Below are positions 1 through 11,017 of a DNA stretch of 64,000 bases, piece after piece. The first letter of the stretch is position 1; each line of letters opens with the position of its first letter. Made by a program: the position numbers and the translations under genes. The stretch comes from Adenophora triphylla var. japonica (Eukaryota > Streptophyta > Magnoliopsida > Asterales > Campanulaceae). The DNA lies in assembly GCA_022495995.1 (NCBI GenBank), contig JAFEMH010001456.1, positions 227,501 through 291,500 of the forward strand, read 5' to 3'. Below the pieces are notes generated by a model. The model worked only from the letters and a program-made list of their open reading frames with translations, was not told where the DNA came from and made no database searches.

Positions 1-530
1 AGAGTTAAATACAAATTATCTGATACTTATATTTGTAATCAAAATATTTGTTTACCTACATCTTTTATTATGGTAAAAGGTCTTACCCATAGAATTATAT
101 TGGGAACCCATTTTCTGCATAAAATTATGCCAATAATTAATATTGACCAAACAGGAATTTCTACCATAATAGATGGTAAAGAAATTATATTTGAATTTAT
201 CACAGATCCTCAAACCCGTATGCTTAATGAAGTTAGGGATGTTCTTTTAAATAAAGAAAAACAATTATGTTTTCTTAAGGAAGAAATAGGAATTTTGAAT
301 ATTAATGAACAACTCAAAAGGAGTAATATTCAAACTCAAATTAAATCGATTGAGCAACAATTTAATAATGAAATTTGTAATAGTTTACCCAATGCTTTTT
401 GGGATAGAAAGAAACACTTTGTTTCTTTACCTTATGTAGATAATTTTGATGAAAAACAAATACCTACTAAGGCTAGACCGGCTCAAATGAACCGAGAATA
501 TTTAGAATTATGTAAAAATGAAATTAACTA
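1..530 (+). pseudogene. EPRV copy A: protease to reverse-transcriptase linker (fragment)
   Basis: This is the C-terminal part of a pararetroviral aspartic protease and the linker into reverse transcriptase, open from the left edge of the window. The same protein is encoded on the minus strand at 18840-19420 (copy B), which includes the protease active-site segment DSGAD missing here because the window starts downstream of it. The frame runs to about 530, where Copia element A interrupts it, and resumes at 11018. Family assignment to Caulimoviridae-like elements rests on the protease-RT order and on the movement protein in copy B. The 5' genes of copy A lie outside the window. Confidence 0.85.
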
Positions 531-1513
531 TGTTAATGTTAGATCATGTGTTGTCATGAATGTCATCCCAAGTGTTGCAAACCAGTGTTGCCACTGGTGT
601 TGCCAAAAGTGTTGCCATTTGGAATTGGCGACACTGAGTTAGTTACTGTATTTTTCACAAATATTAATGGGTAAATCAATGTTTATATAACAGTAGTTAG
701 TCACCTTAAAATGAGCTTAAAATCAGCAACGAAGCTTGAAATTTGTGCGTTAATCACGAAGAAGAAGAAGAAGTTAATAAATAAACATGTGTTTATTTGT
801 TTAATTGATGACCAAGCCAGAGATATTTTATTCAGCTATTCGGGAGAACAAGTCGAGTACAAGGCAATCAAAGCTAAGAGGTACAAGCATGAGAAGCAAG
901 AGAAGACTAGGTCTCCTACAATGAAGGCGAGAAGGCATAAAATGAGGAAACAAACCCAAGGTCGTTAGCCGATCATTTGAGTAGGCTCCAAGACTTTGTG
1001 GCCTATAAATAGTGCTGGATCTTCATTGAAGATCATCCAATTCGAAACGCAAATCCGCACAAGAAAAGTAGAATTCGCTCTCAAGTGTTGCCATTCAAAG
1101 TGTCGGCAACACTTTGTCCAACACTTGAATATTTCATATAGATTTTTATATTTTTGTGAGGTTTTTGAGAGTTTATTTACAGAGAGAATTCGTGTATGTT
1201 GTTCCTTATATCGTGGTTCGTTTATCATTAAGGAACAACCTTGACCTTGTATTGAATTCATATTATTAATAGAAAGGTCTTGCCTTTTAGGCACCCATCA
1301 AGTTATATATTTATATAACTTGATAAAAATTATATTCTTGTGTATTGCTTTAATTCTTCCGCTGCAAATTATATTTATTTCTATTGATTTGTGCTTTTTC
1401 TAGAATTGGTGAATGTGTTGTTGTTAGTGTCATCAACACTAAGAACAACACCCGTGAGTTTTATCTCACCTTGTGAGTTTCGTCTCATAAGTTCTTAGCC
1501 ATAGACAATTTCA
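531..1513 (+). repeat. 5' LTR of Copia element A
   Basis: The LTR starts TGTTAATG and ends CAATTTCA, 983 bp, and matches 10031-11017 along its whole length. A TATA box, CTATAAATAG, lies at 1003-1012. Three groups of the family motif GTGTYGCC/GGCAACAC lie at 571-636 (about 370-430 bp upstream of the TATA box), 1084-1127 and 1414-1452. Compared with the 3' LTR it lacks several single bases (for example around 1016, 1041 and 1075), which suggests independent decay after insertion. Confidence 0.95.
1003..1012 (+). promoter_or_regulatory. TATA box of element A 5' LTR
   Basis: CTATAAATAG follows the sequence GTGGC. The same box is present at 10504-10513 in the 3' LTR. Position within the LTR fits the U3/R boundary of plant Copia elements. 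Confidence 0.7.
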
Positions 1514-1514
1514 A

Positions 1515-1525
1515 TTGGTATCGAG
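1515..1525 (+). other. Primer-binding site, initiator Met tRNA type
   Basis: TGGTATCGAGC begins two bases after the 5' LTR. The usual plant Copia site is TGGTATCAGAGC, complementary to the 3' end of initiator Met tRNA; here one A is missing. The intact form is visible in Copia element B. Confidence 0.85.
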
Positions 1526-1564
1526 CCTAGCACTTGATATACTAAGTGTTTAGATCCTTTTGTC

Positions 1565-2763
1565 ATGGCTTATGATCCCGCAAACCCTAATCAAAAGAGA
1601 TTACCGGTTTTAGACGGATCTAATTATGCTTATTGGAAGATTTGCCTACGCTCGCATATCAAATCAATTGATCTTCGGGCTTGGCGATCTATTTTAAATG
1701 GTTATTCTGTTCCAATGCTTCCTCCGGATGACGATGGTGATGTTCAAGTCAAACCTGAATTCGAGTGGACAATTGAAGAGAATAATCTTGCTAGTTTCAA
1801 TGAAAAGGCACTGAATGCCATCTATGAATGGGTTGACATGCATATGTTCAAACTCATTCAAAATAGTCCCTCTGCAAAAGATGCTTGGGATACTTTACAA
1901 AGATTTTGTGAAGGAGATGGCGTGTCCGAGAAACAAAGCTTAGAGGTCTCACTAGTAGATTTGAAAGATTAAGAATGGGTGAAAACGAAGACATCTCGTC
2001 TTATTTTGAAAAGTTGATTGATATTTCAAATGCTTGTCAAGTATTAGGGAGCCTTTTACAAATAAACAACTTGTTTCAAAAGCTATTCGTACTCTTCCCG
2101 AACGTTTTAATATTAAAGTTTCAAATTTATTGAAGAGGCCCATAATCTTTCAACAATGGACATCAACTCCTTAATGAGTATTTTGAAAAACTTTGAGTTG
2201 AATCTCAATGAACAAACGGAGGCTTCTAAAGGCAAGAATATTGCCTTAAAAGTCGAATCTTCGGACACATGTGTGGACGATGAAGATGAAGTCTTCGAGG
2301 AGTTAGATGAAAATACTAGTGTAGCTTTACTTGCAAAGAGATATAATTCTATGGTTAGAAAATTTAACAAAGTGCAGGTAAAGGCTAAGGACCAAACGGC
2401 CAAAACCTCTAGTTTTGTGCCAAGGAGAAGTCCTCCTCCAAATCAAAAGGATATCCCACCAAGGCGTGCATCCTCGGAAAAGATCCGGTCCGATCCTAAG
2501 TACATTGAATCTATTCAATGTCATGCTTGTTCCGGTTGGGGTCACTATGCCAATGAATGTGCTAACACCTTGAGAAAGGCGGGCAAAAACTTGTGGGTAT
2601 CTCTTAGTGATGGAGAGGAGGAAGGAACGGAGGAGAAAGAAGAACAGACGGAGCAAGTAGTCATGATGGCCACGGTAGAGGAGCTACCTTCGACCGAGAG
2701 TGTTACTTCAAGTGTCGTTACAGATTTGACAACACTTGACACAACATTGGTGACTTCTTCGTA
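1565..2763 (+). pseudogene. gag: Copia element A gag (frameshifted)
   Basis: The frame starts with ATG at 1565, about 40 bp after the primer site. Its N-terminal part (1565-1972) has the Copia Gag pattern of a short leader followed by LPVLDGSNYAYWK and a helical UBN2-like body. It is interrupted after LVDLKD, and continues in another frame from 2156 with acidic stretches and a CCHC zinc knuckle (C-x2-C-x4-H-x4-C, about 2518-2560) expected to bind RNA in the particle. The C-terminus (2698-2763) runs straight into two copies of the family hairpin motif, which here encode a Ser/Thr/Val-rich tail. At least two frameshifts separate the parts. Confidence 0.85.
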
Positions 2764-3510
2764 AAGTGTTGCCCCAAGTGTCGTCCAGAATTGGCAACAC
2801 TTGGCACAACACTCACAGGTATGATTCTTTAAATGATCTTAATTTGCATGGTTCAACTGATTTAAATTCGAAGAGATTATAGAGGATGATCTTGATAAAG
2901 ATGAACTTATTTGTGAATTAAAAACCTCTATAAATCTCTCCTCGTGGAATGGAAAAAGGAGAATAAGATGGTGGTTTTCTTGAAAAAGGAAAATCAGATC
3001 TTAAGAACTCCTTGACTCGGCTAGAAGCTCAACTCAAGAGAGAGAATTGGATCTTGATAAAATCAAGGCCAAACTCAACCTAGCCGAATCCACCTTCAAA
3101 AAACTCAACACGAGTTCATCCAAATTGGATGAAATACTCAAATTGAGTAAGCCTCGAAAGCCGGGTCTTGGGTTCCAAGAATCACTTGAAAGTATTACCT
3201 CTTCCTTGTTTGATGTTGAAACTAAAAATTGTTTTGTAAAAGAGCGTGTCAAGGAAAAGGGTAGCACTTCTAGTGATTCCTCTCGATCAATCCAATGAGT
3301 GTGGATACCGTCACAAACCCTGACATTTAAAACCGATTGCATTTTCCCACAAAAGAAAATGTCCAGCCTTCAAGTGTCGCCTCAAGTGTCGCCGGTTTCT
3401 CGGGCAACACTTATGGCAACACCGGTGAACGTAAATCCAGATTTTCAAAAAAGGGTTGGTTACCCAAGGAAAAACTGAAATGCTATGTTGTTTATACAGC
3501 CTTTAAGGAC
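2764..3510 (+). pseudogene. Element A gag-protease linker, decayed
   Basis: Short open pieces (for example 3047-3298) encode a Lys/Leu/Ser-rich, coiled-coil-like stretch, as is common between Gag and protease in SIRE-like Copia proteins. Frames change repeatedly. Two hairpin-motif groups lie at 2764-2814 and 3371-3424. No catalytic domain is visible. Confidence 0.5.
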
Positions 3511-3821
3511 TAACATTGCAGGAACTTGGTACTTTGATAGTGGTTGTTCACGTCATATGACTCGGTACAAAATCATTCCTAACAGAGTACCAACCTATTC
3601 AAGGAGGCTCGGTGACTTATGGTGGTGGAGGCAAGAGTGAAATAGTTGGTAAAGGAACACTGGATATTGTTGGTTTTCCTCCTTTGAAAAATGTCTTGCA
3701 CGTAGATGGTTTACTTGCTAATTTAATTAGCATTAGCCAACTATGTGATGACAATTTGGAGGTAAAATTCAATAAAAATACCTCTGTGAAGTGTTTGATA
3801 ACACTAACTTTTGTGTCATGA
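3511..3821 (+). pseudogene. Element A aspartic protease
   Basis: The residues WYFDSGCSRHMT, encoded from about 3517, form the Copia protease active site (D-S-G). The frame is lost shortly after and resumes at 3612 with the conserved second half (GKGTLDIVGFPPLKNVLHVDGL and LISISQLCD), the usual Copia protease C-terminal part before the integrase zinc-binding domain. One frameshift lies between, so no functional protease can be made. Confidence 0.85.
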
Positions 3822-4720
3822 TCGAATAAGATCAAGTGATAATTGCTATCCGGTTGGTAATAAATCGCTGTGCAATTTGACAAAACTTGATGATATTAGG
3901 TTATGGCATCAAAAGTTAGGTCATTCTCATTATAGAAATCTTGAGAAGATTATCAAACATAATGCCGTCAATGGTGTTCCTAAACTAGACCTCAAAAACA
4001 CCGTGATGTGTGGTGACTGTCAAAAGGGTAAGCAAACTCGTGTTGCTCACGGTTGTTGAGCAACACAATGAGCAACACTCAGGAATAACACATTGTTTTC
4101 AGCTTCTACATATGGACTTGATGGGTCCTATTGAGGTAGAAAGCTTGGGAGGTAAGAAGTATGTTTATGTAATAGTTGATGATTTTTCTAGGTTTACATG
4201 GGTGTATTTCTTAAGAGAAAAATCTGAAACTTTTGATAAATTTACTCACTTAGTCTCTAAAATCAAAAACATGTTTTGTTCTCCTATTTTTCGAATAAGA
4301 TCGTATCATGGTAGAGAATTTGAAAACATCTCCTTTTCTACTTTTTGTAGTAAAAAGTGGATACACCATGAGTTTTCAAGACTCCAAAACACCACAACAA
4401 AATGGTGTTGGTGAAAGGAAAAATAGGACTTTAATGGAAATGGCTCGTGTTATGCTAATTGCTAGAAATATTTCTAAAGGTTTTGGGCCGAAGCATTAAA
4501 CACGGCTTGTCACACTACAAATAGAGTTTTCTTAAGACCTGGTACAACTATGACACCCTATGAGATTTTAAATGGAAAGAAACCTACGGTTCACTATTTT
4601 CATGTGTTTGGGTGTTTGTGTTACATTTTAAATGACCGGAATACTTAGGAAAACTTGATTCTAAGAGTGACAAAGCCATCTTTCTTGGCTACTCTCAAAA
4701 CAATATGCTTATCGTGTCTA
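3811..4720 (+). pseudogene. Element A integrase
   Basis: The region begins with the GAG_pre-integrase HHCC segment (LWHQKLGHSHYRNLEKI and CGDCQKGKQ). A group of hairpin motifs at 4039-4091 is inserted exactly where the HHCC domain joins the core. The DDE core follows: HMDLMGP (first D), VDDFSRFTWVY, then QQNGVGERKNRTL, which contains the catalytic Glu region, in three different frames (4010-4414, 4308-4499, 4500-4720). The order HHCC-core-GKKP-like module is normal; the frameshifts are not. Confidence 0.85.
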
Positions 4721-5194
4721 TAATTTGAGGTTAAAAGTGATTCAAGAATCGGTAAATATTGAATTTAACGATTACTTGAGTGCCACAGAGAACCAAATGA
4801 TGATATACCTCGACCTTACTAGAAGAAGTCGAACAAAGGGCTGGAACAGACTGATTCAGCCATTGCAGCCACAGATTCAAGTGTTGCTCCAAGTGTCGCC
4901 CGAAATGGCAACACCCGAGGCAACACAGAGAACGTAACAGTGGCTGGAAATTCCGAGAGCAAAGGACTCGAAGGAGAAGATGGATTGGTGTACCATCAAG
5001 GCGGGAGAGATCCCCGGCTCGAATTAGAAATTATCATCCCATTACTCAAGTAATTGGTGATGTTAATGAAGGGGTTAGAACAAGGAACAAGGAGCCGCTT
5101 GATTACAGAGATATGGTTAGATATGTGTGTATGTCCTCCACATACTCTCGGGTAAAACACTCCTGCTTTCGTTTCCTCTGTTGAACCAAAAAAT
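4721..5194 (+). pseudogene. Element A integrase-RT linker with hairpin motif
   Basis: This linker between the integrase C-terminal part and reverse transcriptase is broken by frameshifts. A complete example of the family hairpin lies at 4879-4928 and remains translatable in one frame as a Ser-Val-Ala/Asn-Thr-rich peptide. No domain is recognised. Confidence 0.45.
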
Positions 5195-5982
5195 GTGATT
5201 GAGGCCTTAAATGATAAATTCTGGATTCAAGCTATGCAAGAAGAGCTTGAACAATTTACCCGTAACGAGGTTTGGTGTTTAGTTCCACGTCCTTTAAATT
5301 CTAACATTATTGGAACTAAATGGATTTACAAAAACAAATCTGATGAATTGGGTAATATTGTTCGTAATAAAGCTCGTCTTGTGGCTCAAGGCTATACACA
5401 AGTGGAAGGAATCGACTTTGACGAGACCTTTGCACCTGTGGCTAGAATTGAGTCAATAAGACTTCTTCTTGCTATAGCCTGTTATCTCAAAATCACATTG
5501 CACCAAATGGATGTCAAAGCGGCTTTCTTGAATGGGTATTTAGATAAAGAGATCTATGTTGAGCAACCCAAAGGGTTTGAAGACCCATTCCACCCTGCAC
5601 CATGTATACGAGACTTGATAAGGCCTTATATGGCTTAAAACAAGCTCCTCGTGCATGGTATGGGCGTCTAACAAGCTTCCTTCTTGAATATGGATTTGTT
5701 AGAGGAGAAGCCGATAGGACATTATTTATTCTTAGGGAAAATAAAGAGCTTGTCATTGCTCAAATCTATGTTGATGACATAGTTTATGGTTCCACATCTA
5801 AAATATGTTTACAAAATTTTGTGGAAGCTATGACATCTACATTTGAGATGAGCATGATAGGAGAACTTAATTATTTCCTAGGATTGCAGGTGAAACAATC
5901 GAATGATGGAATCTTCATCACTCGAGCAAGTATGCTAAGAGTCCGTGAAAAGATTTGGATTGGAGAGTGCCAAGAGCTCTAA
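5195..5982 (+). pseudogene. Element A reverse transcriptase
   Basis: The start WIQAMQEELEQFTRNEVWCLV, then [56 protein letters not shown] and the catalytic YVDD (about 5767-5778) are the diagnostic Copia RT blocks in the correct order. The frame is split near 5600-5640 (two frames overlap there) and ends early at 5982 where the block QSNDGIFITRASMLR loses frame. RT copies element RNA into DNA inside the particle; this copy is inactive. Confidence 0.93.
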
Positions 5983-6057
5983 ATTACCTATGGGATCATC
6001 TTTTAAGGTAACCAAAGATCGGGCAGGGAGGATGTTGACCCAACTCTGTATAGATCC

Positions 6058-6703
6058 ATGATAGGTAGTCTTCTTTATCTTGCTGCCGGTCGTCCCGATA
6101 TAATGTTCGGCGTAGGTGTTTGTGCTAGATATCAATCAGCTCCTAAAATTTCTCACCTAAATGCTTTGTCAAGAAAATCATCAAGTATGTGTGGGACAAG
6201 TGAATTGGGAATCTGGTTCACCAAAGACACTAATACCAACTTAGTTGGTTTTAGTGACTCGATTGGGCGGGATATAGATGACGAGAAAAGAGTACTAGTG
6301 GGGGTTGTCTTTTCTTGGGTAATAATCTAGTGTCATGGTACGATCGCAAGCAAAACTGTGTTTCTCTCTCGACCGCTGAATCGAATATGTGGCGACAGGG
6401 AGTTGTTGTTCTCAACTAATATGGTTAAAACACATGCTTGATGACTATGGTCTTGATAGTAATATCTTGACCATGTATTTTGACAATTTGAGTGCTATAA
6501 ATATTTCCAAAAACCCTGTACAACACTCACGCACTAAGCACATTGATATCCGCCATCATTTTTTAAGAGATTTAGTAGAAAAGGAATTGATCCAAATAGA
6601 GCATATTGATACAAAACATCAACTTGCTGATATTTTGACCAAAGCCTTGGACCATGAGAGATTTTCAAGTTTGAAAAAATCTCTTGGTCTATGTTTTCTA
6701 TAA
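6058..6703 (+). pseudogene. Element A RNase H
   Basis: [26 protein letters not shown] opens the RT thumb/RNase H part; the later [49 protein letters not shown] and [11 protein letters not shown] blocks complete the Copia RNase H. A frameshift near 6330-6389 removes the middle, including the YIAT(T/S)EAEY-type segment. The stop at 6701-6703 is the natural end of pol. Confidence 0.88.
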
Positions 6704-7522
6704 ATCTGTTAGTGTTGCCTTGATGTTACCAACACGTCGCCAAGAACACTTTGTATGAGTTGTATATTATCTTTAAAATTTAAAAAAAAAAAAAAATATA
6801 GCTAGTTTAATCCCAAATGGGGGGCATTTACTGACCTTTCTGTTCTAGTATGTGTACATTCTTAAGGTTAACATTTTTTTTATAAAATACCCCTTTGTGC
6901 TAAAAAGTGACAAAGTCACTCATATTGGTTGATATTTAAAAAAAAAAAAAAGGGCAAAGCTTGTGAAAATTCCCAAAGGGAATATAATGTAGTGTTTTAT
7001 ACTAAGTATTAGGGACATGGAGCTCGCTACTACAGTGTACCCTACTTGAAAGGTATAAAACTTACTAATTGTAGCTTTACACTTTAATAAAAAACTCGGG
7101 GCACGGAGCTCGCTACTACGATGCTTCCTTGTAAATAAATAAAGTGTAAAGTGTGCTTAAAAATTGCCTAAGAAAGTATAGTTATATATGTTAAAAAATA
7201 TCAAGGGGATTTTATTTAAAAATGTTGCCTTGTGTGTCACGCAACATTGCTAGTAACACATTAGTAGATGCTACATTAATTTTTATTTTCTTATTTTTGT
7301 TTTTGTTAATTAAATTTTAAATCTCCAAAAGTCTATTTGCTTATATTTAGAGTTTGTGAAATTTAAAAGGTTTTTAGCAAAAATTTTTATTTTTGTCAAT
7401 CTAAGTGTAATTTTTGTAATATCTATTTTTTAAAATTCATCACTTTGAATTTTGAAAAACACAATTTTATGGATATTACTAAAATTATGTTTAGTTATTA
7501 TTAAAAATTATAAAAATTATAA

Positions 7523-7563
<41 letters not shown>

Positions 7564-7782
7564 AATGGCGGATAACACTTGAGTTTGTTGGGATTTTTGA
7601 GAGATAAGTGGAGATTTAATTAATTTGACATTGTCAAATCAATTAAATCCTACCACTATTCACTCATTAAAACCTCTCTAAACCCTCTCTCTCTCTCTCT
7701 TCTCGTTGCTCTCTCTCTCTCTAGGCGTTAAACCGAAACCCTTGCCCTGTTCTTCGTCTTCTTCATTCTTCTTCAATCTTCC
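6704..7782 (+). other. Element A spacer between pol and extra ORF
   Basis: This is an AT-rich, non-coding stretch. Family motif groups lie at 6711-6750 and 7221-7260. A poly(A) run occupies about 7529-7556 and CT-rich runs 7687-7724, resembling the pyrimidine-rich leader of a plant mRNA just upstream of the ATG at 7783. Two related pieces ending in CTCGCTACTAC occur at about 7016-7036 and 7100-7118 (a short direct repeat). No TATA box was convincing. Confidence 0.6.
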
Positions 7783-9504
7783 ATGGCAAGCACCAAAAAT
7801 TCACCCCAAATTTCATCACCCATGGAAATTTCGCCTCTAGCTCCCTCTAGTGTTGCCTCAAATGTCGCCGTTCCAATGGAGATATCCCCTGCGACACTTT
7901 CGGCCACACCCTCAACCTCACCCTCATTAGACATTGTTGTCTATGATCCTTCCAAAATTCCCATTCCTATTAATCTTCCAAGCTACCCTCCATAGAGCTC
8001 ACCTTCGCCCCTCAAAAGAAGACCAAGAAGAGAAAGGCGGTTGATGCCTCTTCGTCTTTTAGGGGTGGAGTGCGTAGACAATACGAGAGGATCAAAACCT
8101 TGTTCAGTCCAAGATTCCTTCCAACACGGTGATGATCCGGTAGAAATGTGGAGGATAGCTCGAGTTCTTCTCTCAACATTTCGTCCGAGGAAGGTTCGGA
8201 CCCAGCTTTTAAAGAGACAAAGGAGCCCTCATCATCTTCTGATGAGGATGAAGAAGCTTGGTTGGAAGATGAAGAAACCCTTGCTGAAGCTCAGTCCAAG
8301 TTGAAGAAGAAACAGAAAATTTCTGGTGGTGTCGCCCCAAGTGTTGCCGATGAAATGGCAACACCTGAAGCAACACTCCGCCAAGACCAAAGCACAATCG
8401 AGTTCTCCTTCGTATTCTCCTATTTCCTGGCCTGAGGTACACTCTCCTAATCCCTCTCAGGATACAAAGTCAGATTATGAGTCCTTTGGATTTTATGAAC
8501 GTCCTTTTCTTTCGGATGAATTTTATGGTGAAACAAATTTAGATAAGTTTGTTGAAGATTCTGAGAAGAAAATTCTGAATGAAAAGAATATGTATGTGAC
8601 TCAATTCAAGGAGTTAGGTGTGTATCGGTTTTGGAGGATAGGATGTTTTTGCCTACGGTGACTAAAGTGTCATCGTACATTGAAAGTGTGGTTAGGAATT
8701 TCTATGCTCATCTTAGGGATAATATTGATGATAGGAATACCCCTCATTATGGAAAGATTTTTGTTAGGGGCAATATCTATGATTTTAATCCCTTGATCAT
8801 CAACAAGGCATTCGGCCTCCCTAATGTCGAAGATGAGAGTTTGGAATATGATCCTAATGCCTTAGCCACCTTTTTAAGCTCGGAGGGAGAATCACCATTT
8901 GGTCTGATCACTTTAGGTCTACCCATCTCACTTCTTTGTTTAGCGTGCTCCACAAGATTTGTATAACAAATTGGCTTCCTACGGCAAACGAGAACACGGT
9001 CACTTTTGAGCAAGCTAATTTGTTGTACAAACTAGGCAAGAAACAAAGAGTTAACTTTGGGAGACTTGTATTTGCTCACCTTGCGCATGGGCTAAGAAGA
9101 AAAAGACCTCCTCCTTCATTTTTCCTTCCCTTATTTTCCAAGTCCTAATGTACCAAAACCTTAAGCCTTGGAATGGTGATAATATCTCTGAAAAGCACAT
9201 TTTATTACGGAATTACCAAACACTTTCTTGAAGGTGATAGGCACGGGATTTACCTTGGGTTTTGGTTACAAATGCTCCTCCAGGTTTCTGCCCACGCTAC
9301 CGGTGTCGCCCCAAGTGTCGCCCACAGGCGCAACACTTCGGCAACACCGCTCTGTAATGGTTGATGCTTTGCTATGGTACTTAATTTTTTCAATAGTCGG
9401 GTCAAGCACATTGACTCGATAATTCGGGGGTGGTTGGACATGCGCACCGACATGATGAAAATGGTGGATTTGATTTCTTCCAAAATAGGGAGATAAGCCA
9501 CCAA
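7783..9504 (+). pseudogene. Element A extra ORF, putative plant transposon protein family (broken)
   Basis: A chain of frames follows a pyrimidine-rich leader. The first (7783-7995) is Pro/Ser-rich. The later ones (8148-8435, 8326-8661, 8631-8966, 8936-9148) encode an acidic/Ser-rich linker and then a globular part with FLPTVTKVSSYIESVVRNFY, HYGKIFVRGNIYDFNPLIIN, FGLPNVEDE and NWLPTANENTVTFEQANLLY. These blocks resemble the domain often called putative plant transposon protein (Transposase_32-like), found as a non-gag/pol ORF in plant LTR elements; function unknown. Hairpin motifs at 7849-7910, 8328-8377 and 9302-9349 lie inside it and are translated as SVAPSVA-like peptides. At least four frameshifts are present. 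The family call is from memory of its pattern. Confidence 0.65.
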
Positions 9505-10020
9505 GGCGTGATGATGATGATGGAGTGGAAATGGTGCTTTGGGCCAAGTGGGACAGCGAGAGGGAGGTGAAGGAGCTGGAAATGCGGTTTAAAGATGGTT
9601 GGTTTGAATGGTGGTTGATTTTGGTGGTTTGGAACAAAAACAATTTTATTTGTTTTATTTTGGTTTGTAATGCTTAAACAAATTTTATTTGTTTATTTTC
9701 TTTCTTTGTTTCGGCTGGAATTTTCTTCAAACTTGGATGGATGTTTTTTTGTTGAATGGTGGAATGGTTGGTTTAAGATTTTAATAATTATTTTGGTTAG
9801 TTATTAATTTCGTATTAAGGGGGAGATTTTTGTAAAGATTTTGATACTTCATTTGCTTAATGGTTGATGTTTTGGATTGAAAAATATTTCAAAACATTGC
9901 CTGAAGGTTTATGTTGCCGCTATCAAAATCTCGTAGCATTTTTTGTGGTTTTAGTTAAGTTTGACTAACTGTTTTTGAAAAGATCATCACATTGGTATTT
10001 TGTGAAGAAATCAGTAACTA
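9505..10020 (+). other. Element A 3' untranslated region
   Basis: T-rich sequence between the extra ORF and the polypurine tract; no reading frame or further motif group was seen. Confidence 0.6.
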
Positions 10021-10030
10021 TGGGGGAGAT
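10021..10030 (+). other. Polypurine tract of element A
   Basis: TGGGGGAGAT directly abuts the 3' LTR start TGTTAATG. Such a purine run primes plus-strand DNA synthesis in LTR elements. Confidence 0.85.
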
Positions 10031-11017
10031 TGTTAATGTTAGATCATGTGTTGTCATGAATGTCATCCCAAGTGTTGCAAACCGGTGTTGCCTTTGGTGT
10101 TGCCAAAAGTGTTGCCATTTGGAATTGGCGACACTGAGTTAGTTACTGTATTTTTCACAAATATTAATGGGTAAATCAATGTTTATATAACAGTAGTTAG
10201 TCACCTTAAAATGAGCTTAAAATCAGCAACAGAAACAGCCCAGGCGTTAATCACGAAGAAGAAGAAGAAGTTAACAAATAAACATGTGTTTATTTGTTTA
10301 ATTGATGACCAAGCCAGGAGATATTTTATTCGGCTATTACGGGGAGAACAAGTCGAGTACAAGGCAATCAAAGCTAAGAGGTACAAGCATGAGAAGCAAG
10401 ATAAGACTAGGTCTCCTACAATGAAGGCGAGAAGGCATAAAATGAGGAAACAAACCCAAAGTACATTGGCTGATCATTTGAGTAGGCTCCAAGACTTTGT
10501 GGCCTATAAATAGTGCGGTGGATCTTCATTGAAGATCATCCAATTCGTAAACGCAAATCCTGCACAAGAAAAGTAGAATTACGCTCTCAAGTGTTGCCAT
10601 TCGGTGTCGGCAACACTTTGTCCAACACTTGAATATTTCATATAGATTTTTATATTTTTGTGAGGTTTTTGAGTGTTTATTTACAGAGAGAATTCGTGTA
10701 TGTTGTTCCTTATATCAGGGTTCGTTTATCATTAAGGAACAACCTTGACCTTGTATTGAATTCATATTATTAATAGAAAGGTCTTGCCTTTTAGGCACCC
10801 ATCAAGTTATATATTTATATAACTTGATAAAAATTATATTCTTGTGTATTGCTTTAATTCTTCCGCTGCAAATTATATTTATTTCTATTGATTTGTGCTT
10901 TTTCTAGAATTGGTGAATGTGTTGTTGTTAGTGTCATCAACACTAAGAACAACACCTGTGAGTTTTATCTCACCTTGTGAGTTTCGTCTCATAAGTTCTT
11001 AGCCATAGACAATTTCA
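10031..11017 (+). repeat. 3' LTR of Copia element A
   Basis: 987 bp, starting TGTTAATG and ending CAATTTCA, followed by the target duplication aactc. TATA box CTATAAATAG at 10504-10513. The motif groups seen in the 5' LTR recur at 10071-10136, about 10584-10628 and 10918-10956. The EPRV frame resumes immediately after it. Confidence 0.95.

Larger units (their letters stand above)
531..11017 (+). mobile_element. Ty1/Copia LTR retrotransposon, element A (degenerate, with extra 3' ORF)
   Basis: This is a 10.5 kb element with two near-identical LTRs, a Met-tRNA-type primer site, the Copia gene order gag-PR-INT-RT-RNase H, and a 3.3 kb 3' region holding an additional ORF. It interrupts the EPRV copy A pol frame. 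The flanks are aacta (526-530) and aactc (11018-11022); copy B shows the empty site as aactc, so the target duplication has one substitution. Long 3' extensions with an extra ORF are known from SIRE-type Copia, and lineage is inferred from that layout only. Almost every frame is broken, mostly by single-base indels, so the element cannot be autonomous now. Confidence 0.95.
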
